Of a DNA stretch of 64,000 nt, positions 41,567-50,267 are shown in pieces. Source of the stretch: Caballeronia insecticola. Its GTDB lineage: Bacteria > Pseudomonadota > Gammaproteobacteria > Burkholderiales > Burkholderiaceae. The first letter of the stretch is position 1, and each line of letters begins with the position of its first letter. The position numbers and the translations under genes are program-made. The stretch lies in NCBI RefSeq assembly GCF_000402035.1, contig NC_021288.1, forward strand, positions 62,001 through 126,000, in the 5' to 3' direction. The notes under the pieces were generated by a model. That model had not been told where the DNA came from and searched no databases. It worked only from the letters and a program-made list of their open reading frames with translations.

Positions 41567-43226
41567 ATTCCGGCTCCTTCGGCTCTTCCTTCTTCACGGG
41601 CGGCCCGGCGAACGCGGTCGCGAACGAACCGACCGACAGCATGTCCACTTCGACGAGCACCGGACCTTCGATCGCGAGCCCTTCACGCACGATGTCATCG
41701 GCCTGATCGAGCGACGTAATGCGGCGATGTGCAAGGCCGAGACTCGCGCAGAACTGCGCGAAATCCGGCTGATGCAGATCGACGAACATGCGGCGTCCGC
41801 CGTACTGCGCGTCTTGAATGTTGCGGATCACGCCATAGCACTGATCGTTCATCAGCACGATCATCACGTTCGCTTTTTCCTGCACGGCGGTCGCGAGTTC
41901 GCCGACGTTCACCATCAGGCCGCCGTCGCCGACGAGGCACACAGTCTTCTTCGCCGCGCCGGAAAGCGCCGCGCCGATCGCCATCTGCATGCCCTGACCG
42001 ATGCCGCCGCCGAGCGCATGCACGCCCGCGCGCGGGTTGAAGATCTTCAGCAGGCGATTGCCCCACGTGCTGTTCGAGATCGTGACGTCGCGCACCCAGT
42101 TGTAGTCGCGGCCCACGGCGCGTTGCAAGGAATCGACGAGACGCTTGTACGGTCCCAGTCCCTTCGACACTTCGGCGACGGCCGTTTCGCGCGCGGCGGC
42201 GAGATCGCCCGCGAACGCCGGATCGATGCGGATGCGGCCTTCGAGCAGCGTCGCGAGTTCATCGAGCACCGACGATGCATCGCCATGCACGAAGAGTTCG
42301 TTGCGATAGCCACGGTTGTCGGCGAGGGCATCGGCATCGACGCGATAGAGCGGTTGCGGCAGCGCGAGCTTGTACTTGAGCGTCTCGTTGCCGCGCAGAC
42401 GCGAGCCGACGACGACGAGCGCATCGCAAGTCTTGTAGAACGCTTCGACGGACGGATGCACGTTGAACGCGCCGAGCGTCGCCGGATGATCTTCCGGCAG
42501 CACGCCGCGACCCTGCACGCTCGTCACCACGCCGAAGCCGAGCTTGACCAGACGTTCGACCGCACCGCGCGCATGCCGCGTGCCACCGCCGAGCCACAGC
42601 AACGGGCGCTTCGCGTTCGTGAGCGCATCGGCGAGTTGCTTCACGCGCAGGCTGTCGTGCGTGAGCGTGCCCACGTGCGGCGCGGCGAGATCGGCGGGCC
42701 ATTCGATTTGCGCCGCCTGAATGTCGATCGGAATCTCGACGCTCACTGGGCCTGCCGGCGCCGTCAACGCCACGCGTACGGCTTCGCGAATCGTCGGCAG
42801 CGCGGTATCGACCGTGCGCACGCGGAACGCGGCCTTCGAGATGGATTGCAGCATCGCCAGTTGATCGGGCGCTTCGTGGATATAGGCGAGGTCCTGATCG
42901 AGATATTCGGTTTCGATCTGCCCGGTGATATGCACGAGCGCCGTGCCCGCCGTGAGGGCTTCGACCATCGCGCCGGCTGCATTGCCCGCCGCCGTGCCGG
43001 TCGAGGTGAACGCGACGCCCAGTTCGCCCGAAACGCGCGCGAGGCCGTCGGCCATGTTGAGCGCGCCTGCTTCGCCGCGTGCGCCGACATAGCGGATGTT
43101 GCCGCGCCGGCCGATCGCGTCGAGGATCGGCATGTTGTGGATCGAGATCACGCCGAACGCCGTGCGCACGCCGCATTGTTCGAGGAACGCGGCAATCAGT
43201 TCGCCGACGGTGGTGGTTTTAGACAT
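41559..43226 (-). CDS. ThDP-dependent enzyme (acetolactate synthase/benzoylformate decarboxylase-like)
   Basis: A 555-residue ThDP protein with three domains. The catalytic glutamate is in [16 protein letters not shown], the central FAD/nucleotide-like domain contains [14 protein letters not shown], and the ThDP motif [16 protein letters not shown] with partner [11 protein letters not shown]. This type decarboxylates 2-oxo acids or makes carboligations. In context it probably decarboxylates a 2-oxo acid made by the dehydrogenases of the operon. It overlaps both neighbours by eight bases. Confidence 0.82.
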   Translation of the reverse strand: MSKTTTVGELIAAFLEQCGVRTAFGVISIHNMPILDAIGRRGNIRYVGARGEAGALNMADGLARVSGELGVAFTSTGTAAGNAAGAMVEALTAGTALVHITGQIETEYLDQDLAYIHEAPDQLAMLQSISKAAFRVRTVDTALPTIREAVRVALTAPAGPVSVEIPIDIQAAQIEWPADLAAPHVGTLTHDSLRVKQLADALTNAKRPLLWLGGGTRHARGAVERLVKLGFGVVTSVQGRGVLPEDHPATLGAFNVHPSVEAFYKTCDALVVVGSRLRGNETLKYKLALPQPLYRVDADALADNRGYRNELFVHGDASSVLDELATLLEGRIRIDPAFAGDLAAARETAVAEVSKGLGPYKRLVDSLQRAVGRDYNWVRDVTISNSTWGNRLLKIFNPRAGVHALGGGIGQGMQMAIGAALSGAAKKTVCLVGDGGLMVNVGELATAVQEKANVMIVLMNDQCYGVIRNIQDAQYGGRRMFVDLHQPDFAQFCASLGLAHRRITSLDQADDIVREGLAIEGPVLVEVDMLSVGSFATAFAGPPVKKEEPKEPEYA

Positions 43227-44028
43227 GACGAGCAAAGCCTCCGGAAACATCGATATGGCTGCCGGTCGTGTACGACGACAGCGTTGTTGCGAGATAAAAG
43301 AGCGCCTGTGCGGCTTCTTCGGGCAGGCCGAAGCGGCCAAGCTGAATGTTTTTCTTGCGCGCGAGCTCGGCGGTCCATTGCTGCCAGCTCTGGCGCGGTT
43401 CTTGTGCTTGCTGGAGATAGTCCTGATAGCGACGCTTCCATTGCCCCGATTCGACGATGCCGATCAGAATCGAATTGACGCGGATGCGTTGCGGCGCAAG
43501 CTCCGTCGCGAGCGATTTCACGAGGCTCAGCACGCCCGCCCGCGCGGACGATGTCGCGACCATGTGCGGCTCCGGCTGCAACGCGAGCAGCGAGTTCACG
43601 CAGACGATCGCGGGTGCCGGCGCGTCCTTCAGCATCGGCAGAAAGGCGCGCGTCGGACGGATGATGCTGAAGTACTTCAGGTCGAGTTCTTGGCGCCAGG
43701 CGGCGTCGGTGGTATCGGCGAAGGTGGAGACGCGACCCTGTCCCGCGTTGTTCACCAGCATGTCGATGCGGCCGAAGCGTTCCATCACGCGCGCCGCGAA
43801 GGCGTTCACCTGGCTCTCGTCGAGCACGTCGCAGCGCGCGGCGAGCAATGGGGCTTGCGGAAATTCTTTGGCGAGCGCGGCTTGCGCGGCATCGAGCCGT
43901 TCGCCGTCGCGTCCGCAAATGGCCACCGATGCGCCTGCCTGCAAGAACAGACGCGCCGTCGCGTAGCCGATGCCCGACGAACCGCCGGTCACCACCGCGA
44001 CCTGCCCTGAAAGATCGATCTGAATCAT
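43219..44028 (-). CDS. SDR-family protein with altered catalytic motif
   Basis: A 269-residue short-chain dehydrogenase-like protein. Nucleotide motif VVTGGSSGIGYATA and NNAG are normal, but the catalytic YxxxK is replaced: the region reads VATSSARAGVLSLVKSLA, so Thr occupies the Tyr position and Arg the Lys position, assuming the alignment is right. It may still reduce a substrate by another mechanism or act as a non-catalytic or lyase-like SDR. It overlaps the IclR and ThDP genes. Confidence 0.82.
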   Translation of the reverse strand: MIQIDLSGQVAVVTGGSSGIGYATARLFLQAGASVAICGRDGERLDAAQAALAKEFPQAPLLAARCDVLDESQVNAFAARVMERFGRIDMLVNNAGQGRVSTFADTTDAAWRQELDLKYFSIIRPTRAFLPMLKDAPAPAIVCVNSLLALQPEPHMVATSSARAGVLSLVKSLATELAPQRIRVNSILIGIVESGQWKRRYQDYLQQAQEPRQSWQQWTAELARKKNIQLGRFGLPEEAAQALFYLATTLSSYTTGSHIDVSGGFARHV

Positions 44029-44885
44029 TGCAACCCCAGAGACTTCATATAGCGGCTCGGCGTGGCAGCACGCGCGGCCGGACGATAGTTGAGACGCATC
44101 GAGAGCGTGTCGGCGGCTTCGCGCACGCGGTCGATGAGCCCGGTTTCGAGCAGCGCGGCGTCGATCTCGGGACGCGGAATCGTCGTCGTGATGACGGCGA
44201 CGATGCGTCCCGTGTCGTTGCGCACCGGCGCGGTGACGACGGAAATGCCGCGCTCGAACGACGATTGACTCGTCGCGAAGCCGCGTTCGGCGTCTTCTTT
44301 CACGCGCTCGTACAGTTCTTCGACCGTCTCCGGCGTCGACTTCGTGAAGCGTTCGAGATGCGCCTCGGGATAAAGCGCGCGCAGTTCGTCGAGCGAGAGA
44401 TCGCCCATCAGAACGTGACCGTGCGTGGTCGCATGCGCGGGCAGTCGCGTGCCGACGTTCACCTTCACCGAACTGAAGATCGGCGCGTGACTCTGCGCCT
44501 TGGCCACGAACACGACATCGCGGCCATCGCGGATCAGGATGTGGCTCGTGAGCCCGGTCGCATCGCGCAATGCTTCGATCACCGGCAGGCCGAGATCGGT
44601 GAGTTCGAGCGAACTCAGATATTCGAAGCCGAGGCGCAGCACGGCCACGCCGAGCCGATAATTGCGGTCCTTGTCGGCGCGCTCCAGAAAGCCGAGCGAT
44701 TCGAGCGTCTGCAGCAAGCGGAACACTGTCGTGCGCGGAATGCCCAGGCGCCGCGACAATTCGGGTGCGCCGAGCACCGGTTCGCGCGGCGAAAACTCGG
44801 TGAGAATCTTGAGGCCGCGTTCGAGTCCCGGCACGATATAGGTCGGTTCGCCCTTGTCGGCTTCTTCCGTGGCGATGGATGTCAT
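44025..44885 (-). CDS. IclR-family regulator of the Rieske catabolic operon (PcaR/PobR-like)
   Basis: A 286-residue IclR protein: winged helix at about 20-80 (APELSRRLGIPRTTVFRLLQ), effector domain with LPAHATTHGHVLMGDLS and SFERGISVVTAPVRND. It lies inside the operon, overlapping both neighbours, so it is produced with the enzymes. It is a clear paralogue of the IclR at 50264-51163. The likely operator is the dyad at 48843-48860. Aromatic acid ligands are common for this branch. Confidence 0.85.
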   Translation of the reverse strand: MTSIATEEADKGEPTYIVPGLERGLKILTEFSPREPVLGAPELSRRLGIPRTTVFRLLQTLESLGFLERADKDRNYRLGVAVLRLGFEYLSSLELTDLGLPVIEALRDATGLTSHILIRDGRDVVFVAKAQSHAPIFSSVKVNVGTRLPAHATTHGHVLMGDLSLDELRALYPEAHLERFTKSTPETVEELYERVKEDAERGFATSQSSFERGISVVTAPVRNDTGRIVAVITTTIPRPEIDAALLETGLIDRVREAADTLSMRLNYRPAARAATPSRYMKSLGLQ

Positions 44886-45742
44886 TGCGGTACTCCGTCT
44901 TTCATGTGACATTCGATGCCCTGGCAAAACGAGTCGATCAGCGCCGTATAGGCGGCGGGAGATTCGACATAGCCCGCATGTCCGGCACGCGGGATCACTT
45001 GCAGGCTGACATGCGCGGCCTGCGCGATGGGCGCACAGGCGGCGGGCGGCGTGATCGCGTCTTCCGCGCCCACTGCAACGGCCATGCGTCCGTGAAAGCG
45101 CGCGATGTCCGTGGCGAGATCGGCATTGGCCAGCAGATGCGTCGCTTGCGCGTAACCTGCGGGCACGATGCGCGCCATGTTCCAGCGAACCCAGTCGCGC
45201 GCGGGATCGTCGGCGAATGGCGACACCATGTTCGCGCTGCGCTCTTGCGCGAGTCCTTGCGGGCCGAGTTCGTCGAGCATCTTCAGGCGTGCATCGCGCT
45301 TCGATTCGCGCACGTCCTTCGATGCAGCGCCGTAACCCGCAGCGGGCGATATCAACAACAAGCCCGCGACGCGCTCGGGCATGGCGGCCGCGAACGAACC
45401 CGCGATGATCGCGCCGAGCGAATGCCCGACGAGCACGCAGCGCGCGATATCCAGCGCATCGAGCCACGCGCGCAGTGCGTTCGCATAGTCGGAAGCGACG
45501 GGCGATGCAGCGCGGACCGGCGTCGATACGCCATAACCCGGCGCGTCCCACGCAAGTACGCGACGCTTCGCGCCGAGTGCGTCGAGCTGCCGAACCCACG
45601 ACGCCGCGCCCGAGCCGATGCCGTGCAGCAGCACGACGGGCAGGGCACGCGAGTGCAGCGCACCCGCCTCGCGATAACCCGTGATGCCGTGCGTGGTATC
45701 GATCTGCATGTCCGGAAAACGCGCGAGCGTCTCGATGTTCAT
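44882..45742 (-). CDS. alpha/beta-hydrolase
   Basis: A 286-residue alpha/beta-hydrolase. Oxyanion region LLHGIGSGAASW, nucleophile elbow GHSLGAIIAGS, catalytic Asp probably in VAVGAEDAITPP and His in RAGHAGYVESP. It resembles C-C bond hydrolases and enol-lactone hydrolases of aromatic pathways, so it may cleave the ring-opened intermediate. The stop overlaps the IclR start as ATGA. Confidence 0.83.
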   Translation of the reverse strand: MNIETLARFPDMQIDTTHGITGYREAGALHSRALPVVLLHGIGSGAASWVRQLDALGAKRRVLAWDAPGYGVSTPVRAASPVASDYANALRAWLDALDIARCVLVGHSLGAIIAGSFAAAMPERVAGLLLISPAAGYGAASKDVRESKRDARLKMLDELGPQGLAQERSANMVSPFADDPARDWVRWNMARIVPAGYAQATHLLANADLATDIARFHGRMAVAVGAEDAITPPAACAPIAQAAHVSLQVIPRAGHAGYVESPAAYTALIDSFCQGIECHMKDGVPQ

Positions 45743-45751
45743 CGCGGCCTC

Positions 45752-46279
45752 TCAGCGTTTCAGCTTGGCCAGCGGCGAATCCGGCGGATACGTCGGCGTG
45801 ATCGGCTTGGATGCGCCGAGCATCACGCACATCAACGCGTCTTCCTCGCCGATGTTGATCTCCGTGCGATACACGCCCGGCGGCACGGAAATGAGATCGC
45901 GCTCGCCGAGCACGGCTTCCCACGTTTGCCCGTCCTTCTCGCAGACCACTTTCATCTTTCCGCGCAACACGAAGAAAATCTCTTCGACGTCGATATGAAT
46001 GTGGCTCGGCCCGATGTTGCCGGCGGGAATGACCATCGTCGAAAACGTGAAGCCGCCTGCGGGCACCGTGTTCATGTCCTTCGCGACGCCCGTGCCGCCC
46101 GTGCCGACATAGCGCATCTGCGCGCGGCGATACTTCGGGTCGTAGTCGGCCTGGAACTTGAGCGCGTCCCAGTCGTAGCGGCGCGTCTCCAGCCGCGCGA
46201 CGCGCGTGTCCATCCATTGCTGAAAATTCGCGTCGGCGGGCTGATCCCACGATTTGCGTTCGATATCTGCATCGGCCAT
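45752..46279 (-). CDS. cupin-domain protein
   Basis: A 175-residue single-domain cupin. Motif 1 is GPSHIHIDVEEIFFVLRG, giving the His-His-Glu metal ligands, and motif 2 includes VPPGVYRTEINIG, where the usual His is not evident. It could be a dioxygenase, an isomerase or a binding protein. It lies ten bases after the hydrolase start region in the operon and 31 bases from the next SDR. Confidence 0.75.
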   Translation of the reverse strand: MADADIERKSWDQPADANFQQWMDTRVARLETRRYDWDALKFQADYDPKYRRAQMRYVGTGGTGVAKDMNTVPAGGFTFSTMVIPAGNIGPSHIHIDVEEIFFVLRGKMKVVCEKDGQTWEAVLGERDLISVPPGVYRTEINIGEEDALMCVMLGASKPITPTYPPDSPLAKLKR

Positions 46280-46309
46280 TGCTTTCTCCAGGTTCCGGTA
46301 ATCAAAGAA

Positions 46310-47053
46310 TCAATTCATCACGAAGCCGCCGTTCACCGGCAGCAACTGGCCCGTCACGAAGCGCGCGGCATCCGAGAGCAGGAACAGCACGGGGCCGTTC
46401 ACGTCGTCGGGCACTTGCGCGCGCGTCAATGCGCGGCCTTTGAGGTAATACTCGTGGCGTTCGGCGGGCACGTAGGCGGTCGCTTCGACTTCGGTCAGGC
46501 CGGGCGCGATCGCGTTGACGGTCACGTTGTCCGCGCCGAATTCGCGCGCGAGCGAGCGCGTCATGGCGATCACCGCGCCCTTGCTCGCGACATAGGCGAG
46601 CAGCTTCGGCGCGCCCCACATCGCCGTGTCGGATGCGATGTTGACGATCGCGCCGCGCCCCGACGCGCGCAGATGCGGCAGGCACGCGACGCTCGCGAGC
46701 CACGCGCCGCGCACGTTGACGCTCATCACGGCGTCCCACGTTTGCGGCGTGAGTTCTGCCGCCGTCTTGCCGCCGGAATTCGTGATTGCCGCGTTGTTGA
46801 TGAGGCCGTCGAGACCGCCCAACGCATTCACGCTTGCTTCGACGAACTCGCTGATGCTCTGCGGATCGTTCAGATCGAGCGGGAAGAAGTGCGCATCGGG
46901 CAGTTCACGCGCGAGCGCTTCGCCTTCCGCGTGCAGCACATCGCCGAACGCGACGCGCGCGCCGCTCGCGACGAGCGAACGCACGAAGGCCGCGCCCAGT
47001 CCGCGAGCGCCGCCCGTCACGAGCACGCGGCGGCCGTTGAGCGCATCACGCAT
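46310..47053 (-). CDS. SDR-family oxidoreductase
   Basis: A 247-residue classical SDR with TGGARGLGAAF, NNAAI, catalytic Ser in IVNIASDTA and YVASK. NAD preference is likely (acidic GDVLHAEGE). Directly behind the Rieske oxygenase gene (eight-base overlap) it is a candidate cis-diol dehydrogenase giving a catechol for the extradiol enzyme. Confidence 0.85.
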   Translation of the reverse strand: MRDALNGRRVLVTGGARGLGAAFVRSLVASGARVAFGDVLHAEGEALARELPDAHFFPLDLNDPQSISEFVEASVNALGGLDGLINNAAITNSGGKTAAELTPQTWDAVMSVNVRGAWLASVACLPHLRASGRGAIVNIASDTAMWGAPKLLAYVASKGAVIAMTRSLAREFGADNVTVNAIAPGLTEVEATAYVPAERHEYYLKGRALTRAQVPDDVNGPVLFLLSDAARFVTGQLLPVNGGFVMN

Positions 47054-48107
47054 GAGCGTGCTCCGCGCTTTTCGGCAGCGCCTCGAGCGCGGCGAGATGT
47101 TGTTGCGCACGCTGCTTCAATAAGCGACGCACGCGCGTCATGCCGACATCGTGCTGATAGAGGAATTCGTGCGCGCGCGCATTGGGCGCGAGGCTTTCGA
47201 GCACATAGCGGTCTTGCTCGAGCACGGCCCAGTGCAGCCCTTCGAGACGATTGCGATACAAGAATCGCCATGCATCGCGCTGCCAGCCCGAGACCTTGCG
47301 CGTGCGCCAGAAGTAGACCTGGCAGTTGTCTTCGTCGACGGGCGTAGCGAACCCGATGATCCCGAAGTTGCCGCCCGGGCCGAACTTCTTCTTGTACGGA
47401 ATCGCAAGACGCATCCACAGGCAGCCGGTTTCGCCGAGTTCCACCCAGTCGAAGTTCACGTCGCGCTGATTGACCTTCTCGAACATCAGACCCGTATCGG
47501 TCTTGCGCACGCGCATGTCGGCCTGCTTGTCGCCTTCGGCCATCGAATGCGATGTCGCGTGCAGATACGCGCCGTGCATCGGGTCCATCACGTTGTCGAT
47601 CGCGTACTGGTAATTGCACTTCCAGTGCGACATGCACAGAAAGCTCGCGTATTCATCGCCGACGAGTTCTTCCGGCAACACGAGCGGCGCGGGTTCCTTG
47701 TTGGCGTCGTCGCCGAACCACAGAAAGATGGCGCCCGCGCGCTCTTCGACCGGATACGACTTCACGCACTTCTGGCCTTCGAGCGGACACGCCGACACGG
47801 CCGGCACTTTCTGCACGGTGCCGCTGCCATCCACTTCGATGCCGTGATACCAGCACGCAACGCTGCCGCCGAGATTCCAGCCGAGCGACAGACGCGCGCC
47901 GCGATGCGGGCAGCGGTCTTCGAGCGCGTGAACATGGCCATCGTTGTCGCGCCAGAGAACGATCTGGTCGCCGAGACGCGTAAGTCCGATGGGCGCGTTC
48001 GCCACTTGCCAGCTCGGCGCGACGGGATACCAGTAGTTACGCAAGCCGCGATCGAGATAAGCCTGAACGGGATCGGCGGCAGGGGTGAGTTGCTGAGGGG
48101 ACGTCAT
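47046..48107 (-). CDS. Rieske non-haem iron oxygenase, catalytic subunit
   Basis: A 353-residue oxygenase. The Rieske cluster ligands are C66, H68 (CPHRGARL) and C85, H88 (ACWYHG); the mononuclear iron site is visible as H178 and H183 with D175 in VMDPMHGAYLH. Length and layout fit the single-subunit-type (phthalate/vanillate-like, alpha-only) oxygenases, and no beta-subunit gene is present. It should insert oxygen into the pathway substrate, with electrons from the ferredoxin (48435-48752) and reductase (37043-38260). Confidence 0.9.
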   Translation of the reverse strand: MTSPQQLTPAADPVQAYLDRGLRNYWYPVAPSWQVANAPIGLTRLGDQIVLWRDNDGHVHALEDRCPHRGARLSLGWNLGGSVACWYHGIEVDGSGTVQKVPAVSACPLEGQKCVKSYPVEERAGAIFLWFGDDANKEPAPLVLPEELVGDEYASFLCMSHWKCNYQYAIDNVMDPMHGAYLHATSHSMAEGDKQADMRVRKTDTGLMFEKVNQRDVNFDWVELGETGCLWMRLAIPYKKKFGPGGNFGIIGFATPVDEDNCQVYFWRTRKVSGWQRDAWRFLYRNRLEGLHWAVLEQDRYVLESLAPNARAHEFLYQHDVGMTRVRRLLKQRAQQHLAALEALPKSAEHAHA

Positions 48108-48124
48108 GTGAAAGTGCTCCTTCT

Positions 48125-48433
48125 TTATTCGGCGAGCGTGCGCAGTTCGGCGGCGAGACGTTCGGCGGTCCATGCGGCGCCTTCCGGCGTGCGGAAGCCG
48201 TCCTTGTTCAGACCCGCGACCACTTGCTCGAGCTCCAGCGCGCCCGCTTCGAAGACGCGTTCGAGTGCATCGCCGAAGTCGTTTTCGTATTGAGTCGGCT
48301 CGGCGCGGCGCGTCTGCCAGATGAAGTTTTCGGTTTCGCCCGGCTTCTCGATCACGCCCTTGCCCGCGACGTTGTTCGGCTGCGGCGCGAGCCACGGCTT
48401 GAGATGCGGATTGAAGTTCACGACTTTTTCCAT
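48125..48433 (-). CDS. conserved small protein of the Rieske operon
   Basis: A 102-residue protein of unknown function. Its C-terminus (GLNKDGFRTPEGAAWTAERLAAELRTL) looks like the small helical module found at the end of some resolvase/recombinase proteins, but no recombinase domain is there. It lies between the genes for the oxygenase and the ferredoxin, only two bases after the ferredoxin gene, so it may be a small subunit or assembly factor. Confidence 0.7.
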   Translation of the reverse strand: MEKVVNFNPHLKPWLAPQPNNVAGKGVIEKPGETENFIWQTRRAEPTQYENDFGDALERVFEAGALELEQVVAGLNKDGFRTPEGAAWTAERLAAELRTLAE

Positions 48434-48434
48434 G

Positions 48435-48752
48435 TCACGCCACCTTGATCTGGATTTCTTCGCCGGCCAGGCGCACCGAATACGTCTTCAGGTCGCGTCC
48501 GCCGGGCTCTTTCAGGCATTTGCCCGTGGGGATATGAAACACCGCTTCGTGCAGCGGGCATTCGACGGTGTCGCCATCGACGAAGCCTTGCGTCAGCAGC
48601 GCATAGGCATGCGGGCAGACGTTTTCGAGCGCGTAGAGCGCCTCGCCCACCTTGTAGATACCGATTTCCGCACCGTCGTCGAGCTTGAACTCGATCGGTG
48701 CGTCTTCGGACAGGTCGCCGGCATGTCCGGCGCAGCGCCATTGTTCAGACAT
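48435..48752 (-). CDS. Rieske-type ferredoxin
   Basis: A 105-residue Rieske ferredoxin. Cluster ligands: C46, H48 (NVCPHAYALL) and C65, H68 (ECPLHEAVF). It carries electrons from the reductase to the oxygenase. It is the first gene of the 14-gene minus-strand operon. Confidence 0.92.
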   Translation of the reverse strand: MSEQWRCAGHAGDLSEDAPIEFKLDDGAEIGIYKVGEALYALENVCPHAYALLTQGFVDGDTVECPLHEAVFHIPTGKCLKEPGGRDLKTYSVRLAGEEIQIKVA

Positions 48753-49193
48753 CTTTCACCCTTTCTCTGGAATCTCTGCGTTCCACTAAAGGAACAACAG
48801 TTCGTGTATGGGCATTATAGGAGTCGTCCGAGGCAGACAAAATAGAAATCTGAATTTCTAGGTGAAAACACTGAAACCCGGACGTTTAAAAGTTGAATCG
48901 AGCATCACGCGTGCCGGGAGAACGTTCGTTCGACATTGATTCGTAAGCTTTTTCTGTCGCGTTACCGTTTGAGGCGGCGATCGTCAGGGTCTACCCGAGT
49001 TCATCCCAAATTTATTTTTTCGACGCGAAAAACCTCACTATACTTTCCATAGGCAGTACGTTGATCCATAGGTGGAACATAAAAAGCGATCGACGTCAGG
49101 CTCTGTCGGGAGCGGAATCAAGCGTCAGGCAACGGCGGCACATGAAATCGGGCGGGGGTCCGTCCTTAAACCACACGGTCAGGAGAACTAAGG
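48753..49193. other. divergent promoter region between the Rieske operon and the porin
   Basis: No gene is seen. The dyad TAGAAAT-CTGA-ATTTCTA (48843-48860) is the clearest element; a long leader for the porin mRNA is likely, as the AT-rich part near 49010-49060 with TATACTTT could be its -10 region. The porin ribosome site AGGAG is at 49181-49185. Confidence 0.55.
48843..48860. promoter_or_regulatory. operator candidate for the Rieske operon
   Basis: TAGAAATCTGAATTTCTA, perfect 7-bp arms, four-base spacer, 91 bases upstream of the ferredoxin start. Size and form fit an IclR-type site; the IclR inside the operon (44025-44885) or its paralogue are the natural ligands. Confidence 0.55.
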
Positions 49194-50267
49194 GTGAAGC
49201 ACATCATCGCAGCGGGGCTCGTCGGGGCCGGCGTCGCAACCGGCGCGGCGGCGCAAAGCACAGTGACGCTCTACGGCAGCCTCGATGCCGGCATCGCGTA
49301 TGTCAACAACGTCGGCGGCCATCCGAAATGGATGGAAGAGCAGGGCAACATGCAGCCGGACCGCTGGGGTTTTCGCGTCGTCGAGGATCTGGGCGGCGGG
49401 CTCAAGACCGTCGCGCAACTGGAAAACGGCTTTTATACGAACACCGGCAATTTCGCGAAGGCCGGCACGCTGTGGAATCGTCAGGCCTATCTCGGGCTCG
49501 AACAGGAAAATGTCGGCACGTTGACGCTCGGTCACCAGACGCCGTTCAGCTTCGACATGCTCGGGCCGCTCTCGACGGGCTATCTCGCGGCGAGCTGGTA
49601 TGCGTTTCACCCCGGCAATATCGACGAACTCGCGGACACGGGCGTGGTGCCGTACGACAACTCGGTGAAGTTCCGCTCGGCGAATTTCTACGGCTTTTCC
49701 GCGGGCGCGATGATGGGCCTCGGCAATACGACCAACTTTTCGACGGGACGCAACTACGGCTTCGGCATCACGTATGCGAACGGGCCGTTCAAGGCGGCGG
49801 CGACGTATTCGAACGAGCACAATCGCACGCCCGCGATCGTGACGACGGGCATCACGACCTTCCAGGGCCAGCCCGCGGCGACCTACATGGCGGACAAGCA
49901 GGAAGTGATGGGCGCGGGCGCATCGTACGAGATCGGCAAGTTCGTCGTGCACGGCCTCTATACGCGCGTGAAGCTGGAATCGAACGGCTTCTCGAACACG
50001 TTCCAGTCATACGATGCAGGGCTGACGTACAAGATGGTGGCGTGGAACTGGATCGCGGGCGGCGCGGCGACGACGACCTTCGCGGGCGGCCGCTGGACGC
50101 AGTTCGAGATCGGCGACATCTACATGCTGTCGAAGTCCACGCAACTCTATGTGAACGCGCTTTACGAGCACGCGACCGGCGGCGCGAAGGCGGCTTTCTT
50201 CACGGCGGGCGTGTCGAGCACGGCGAATCAGGTGATCGTGCTCGCGGGCATTCACCACTCGTTCTAG
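49194..50267 (+). CDS. general porin of the beta-proteobacterial OmpC-like type
   Basis: A 357-residue outer-membrane porin. Signal peptide with cleavage after ATGAAAQ (about residue 21), then STVTLYGSLDAGIAYVNN, WGFRVVEDLGGGLKTVAQLENGF and a C-terminal Phe in HHSF, the usual 16-strand barrel end. The start is GTG, eight bases after AGGAG. It lies opposite the Rieske operon, so it may let in the substrate. The 3' end overlaps the convergent IclR gene by four bases. Confidence 0.9.
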   Translation: MKHIIAAGLVGAGVATGAAAQSTVTLYGSLDAGIAYVNNVGGHPKWMEEQGNMQPDRWGFRVVEDLGGGLKTVAQLENGFYTNTGNFAKAGTLWNRQAYLGLEQENVGTLTLGHQTPFSFDMLGPLSTGYLAASWYAFHPGNIDELADTGVVPYDNSVKFRSANFYGFSAGAMMGLGNTTNFSTGRNYGFGITYANGPFKAAATYSNEHNRTPAIVTTGITTFQGQPAATYMADKQEVMGAGASYEIGKFVVHGLYTRVKLESNGFSNTFQSYDAGLTYKMVAWNWIAGGAATTTFAGGRWTQFEIGDIYMLSKSTQLYVNALYEHATGGAKAAFFTAGVSSTANQVIVLAGIHHSF

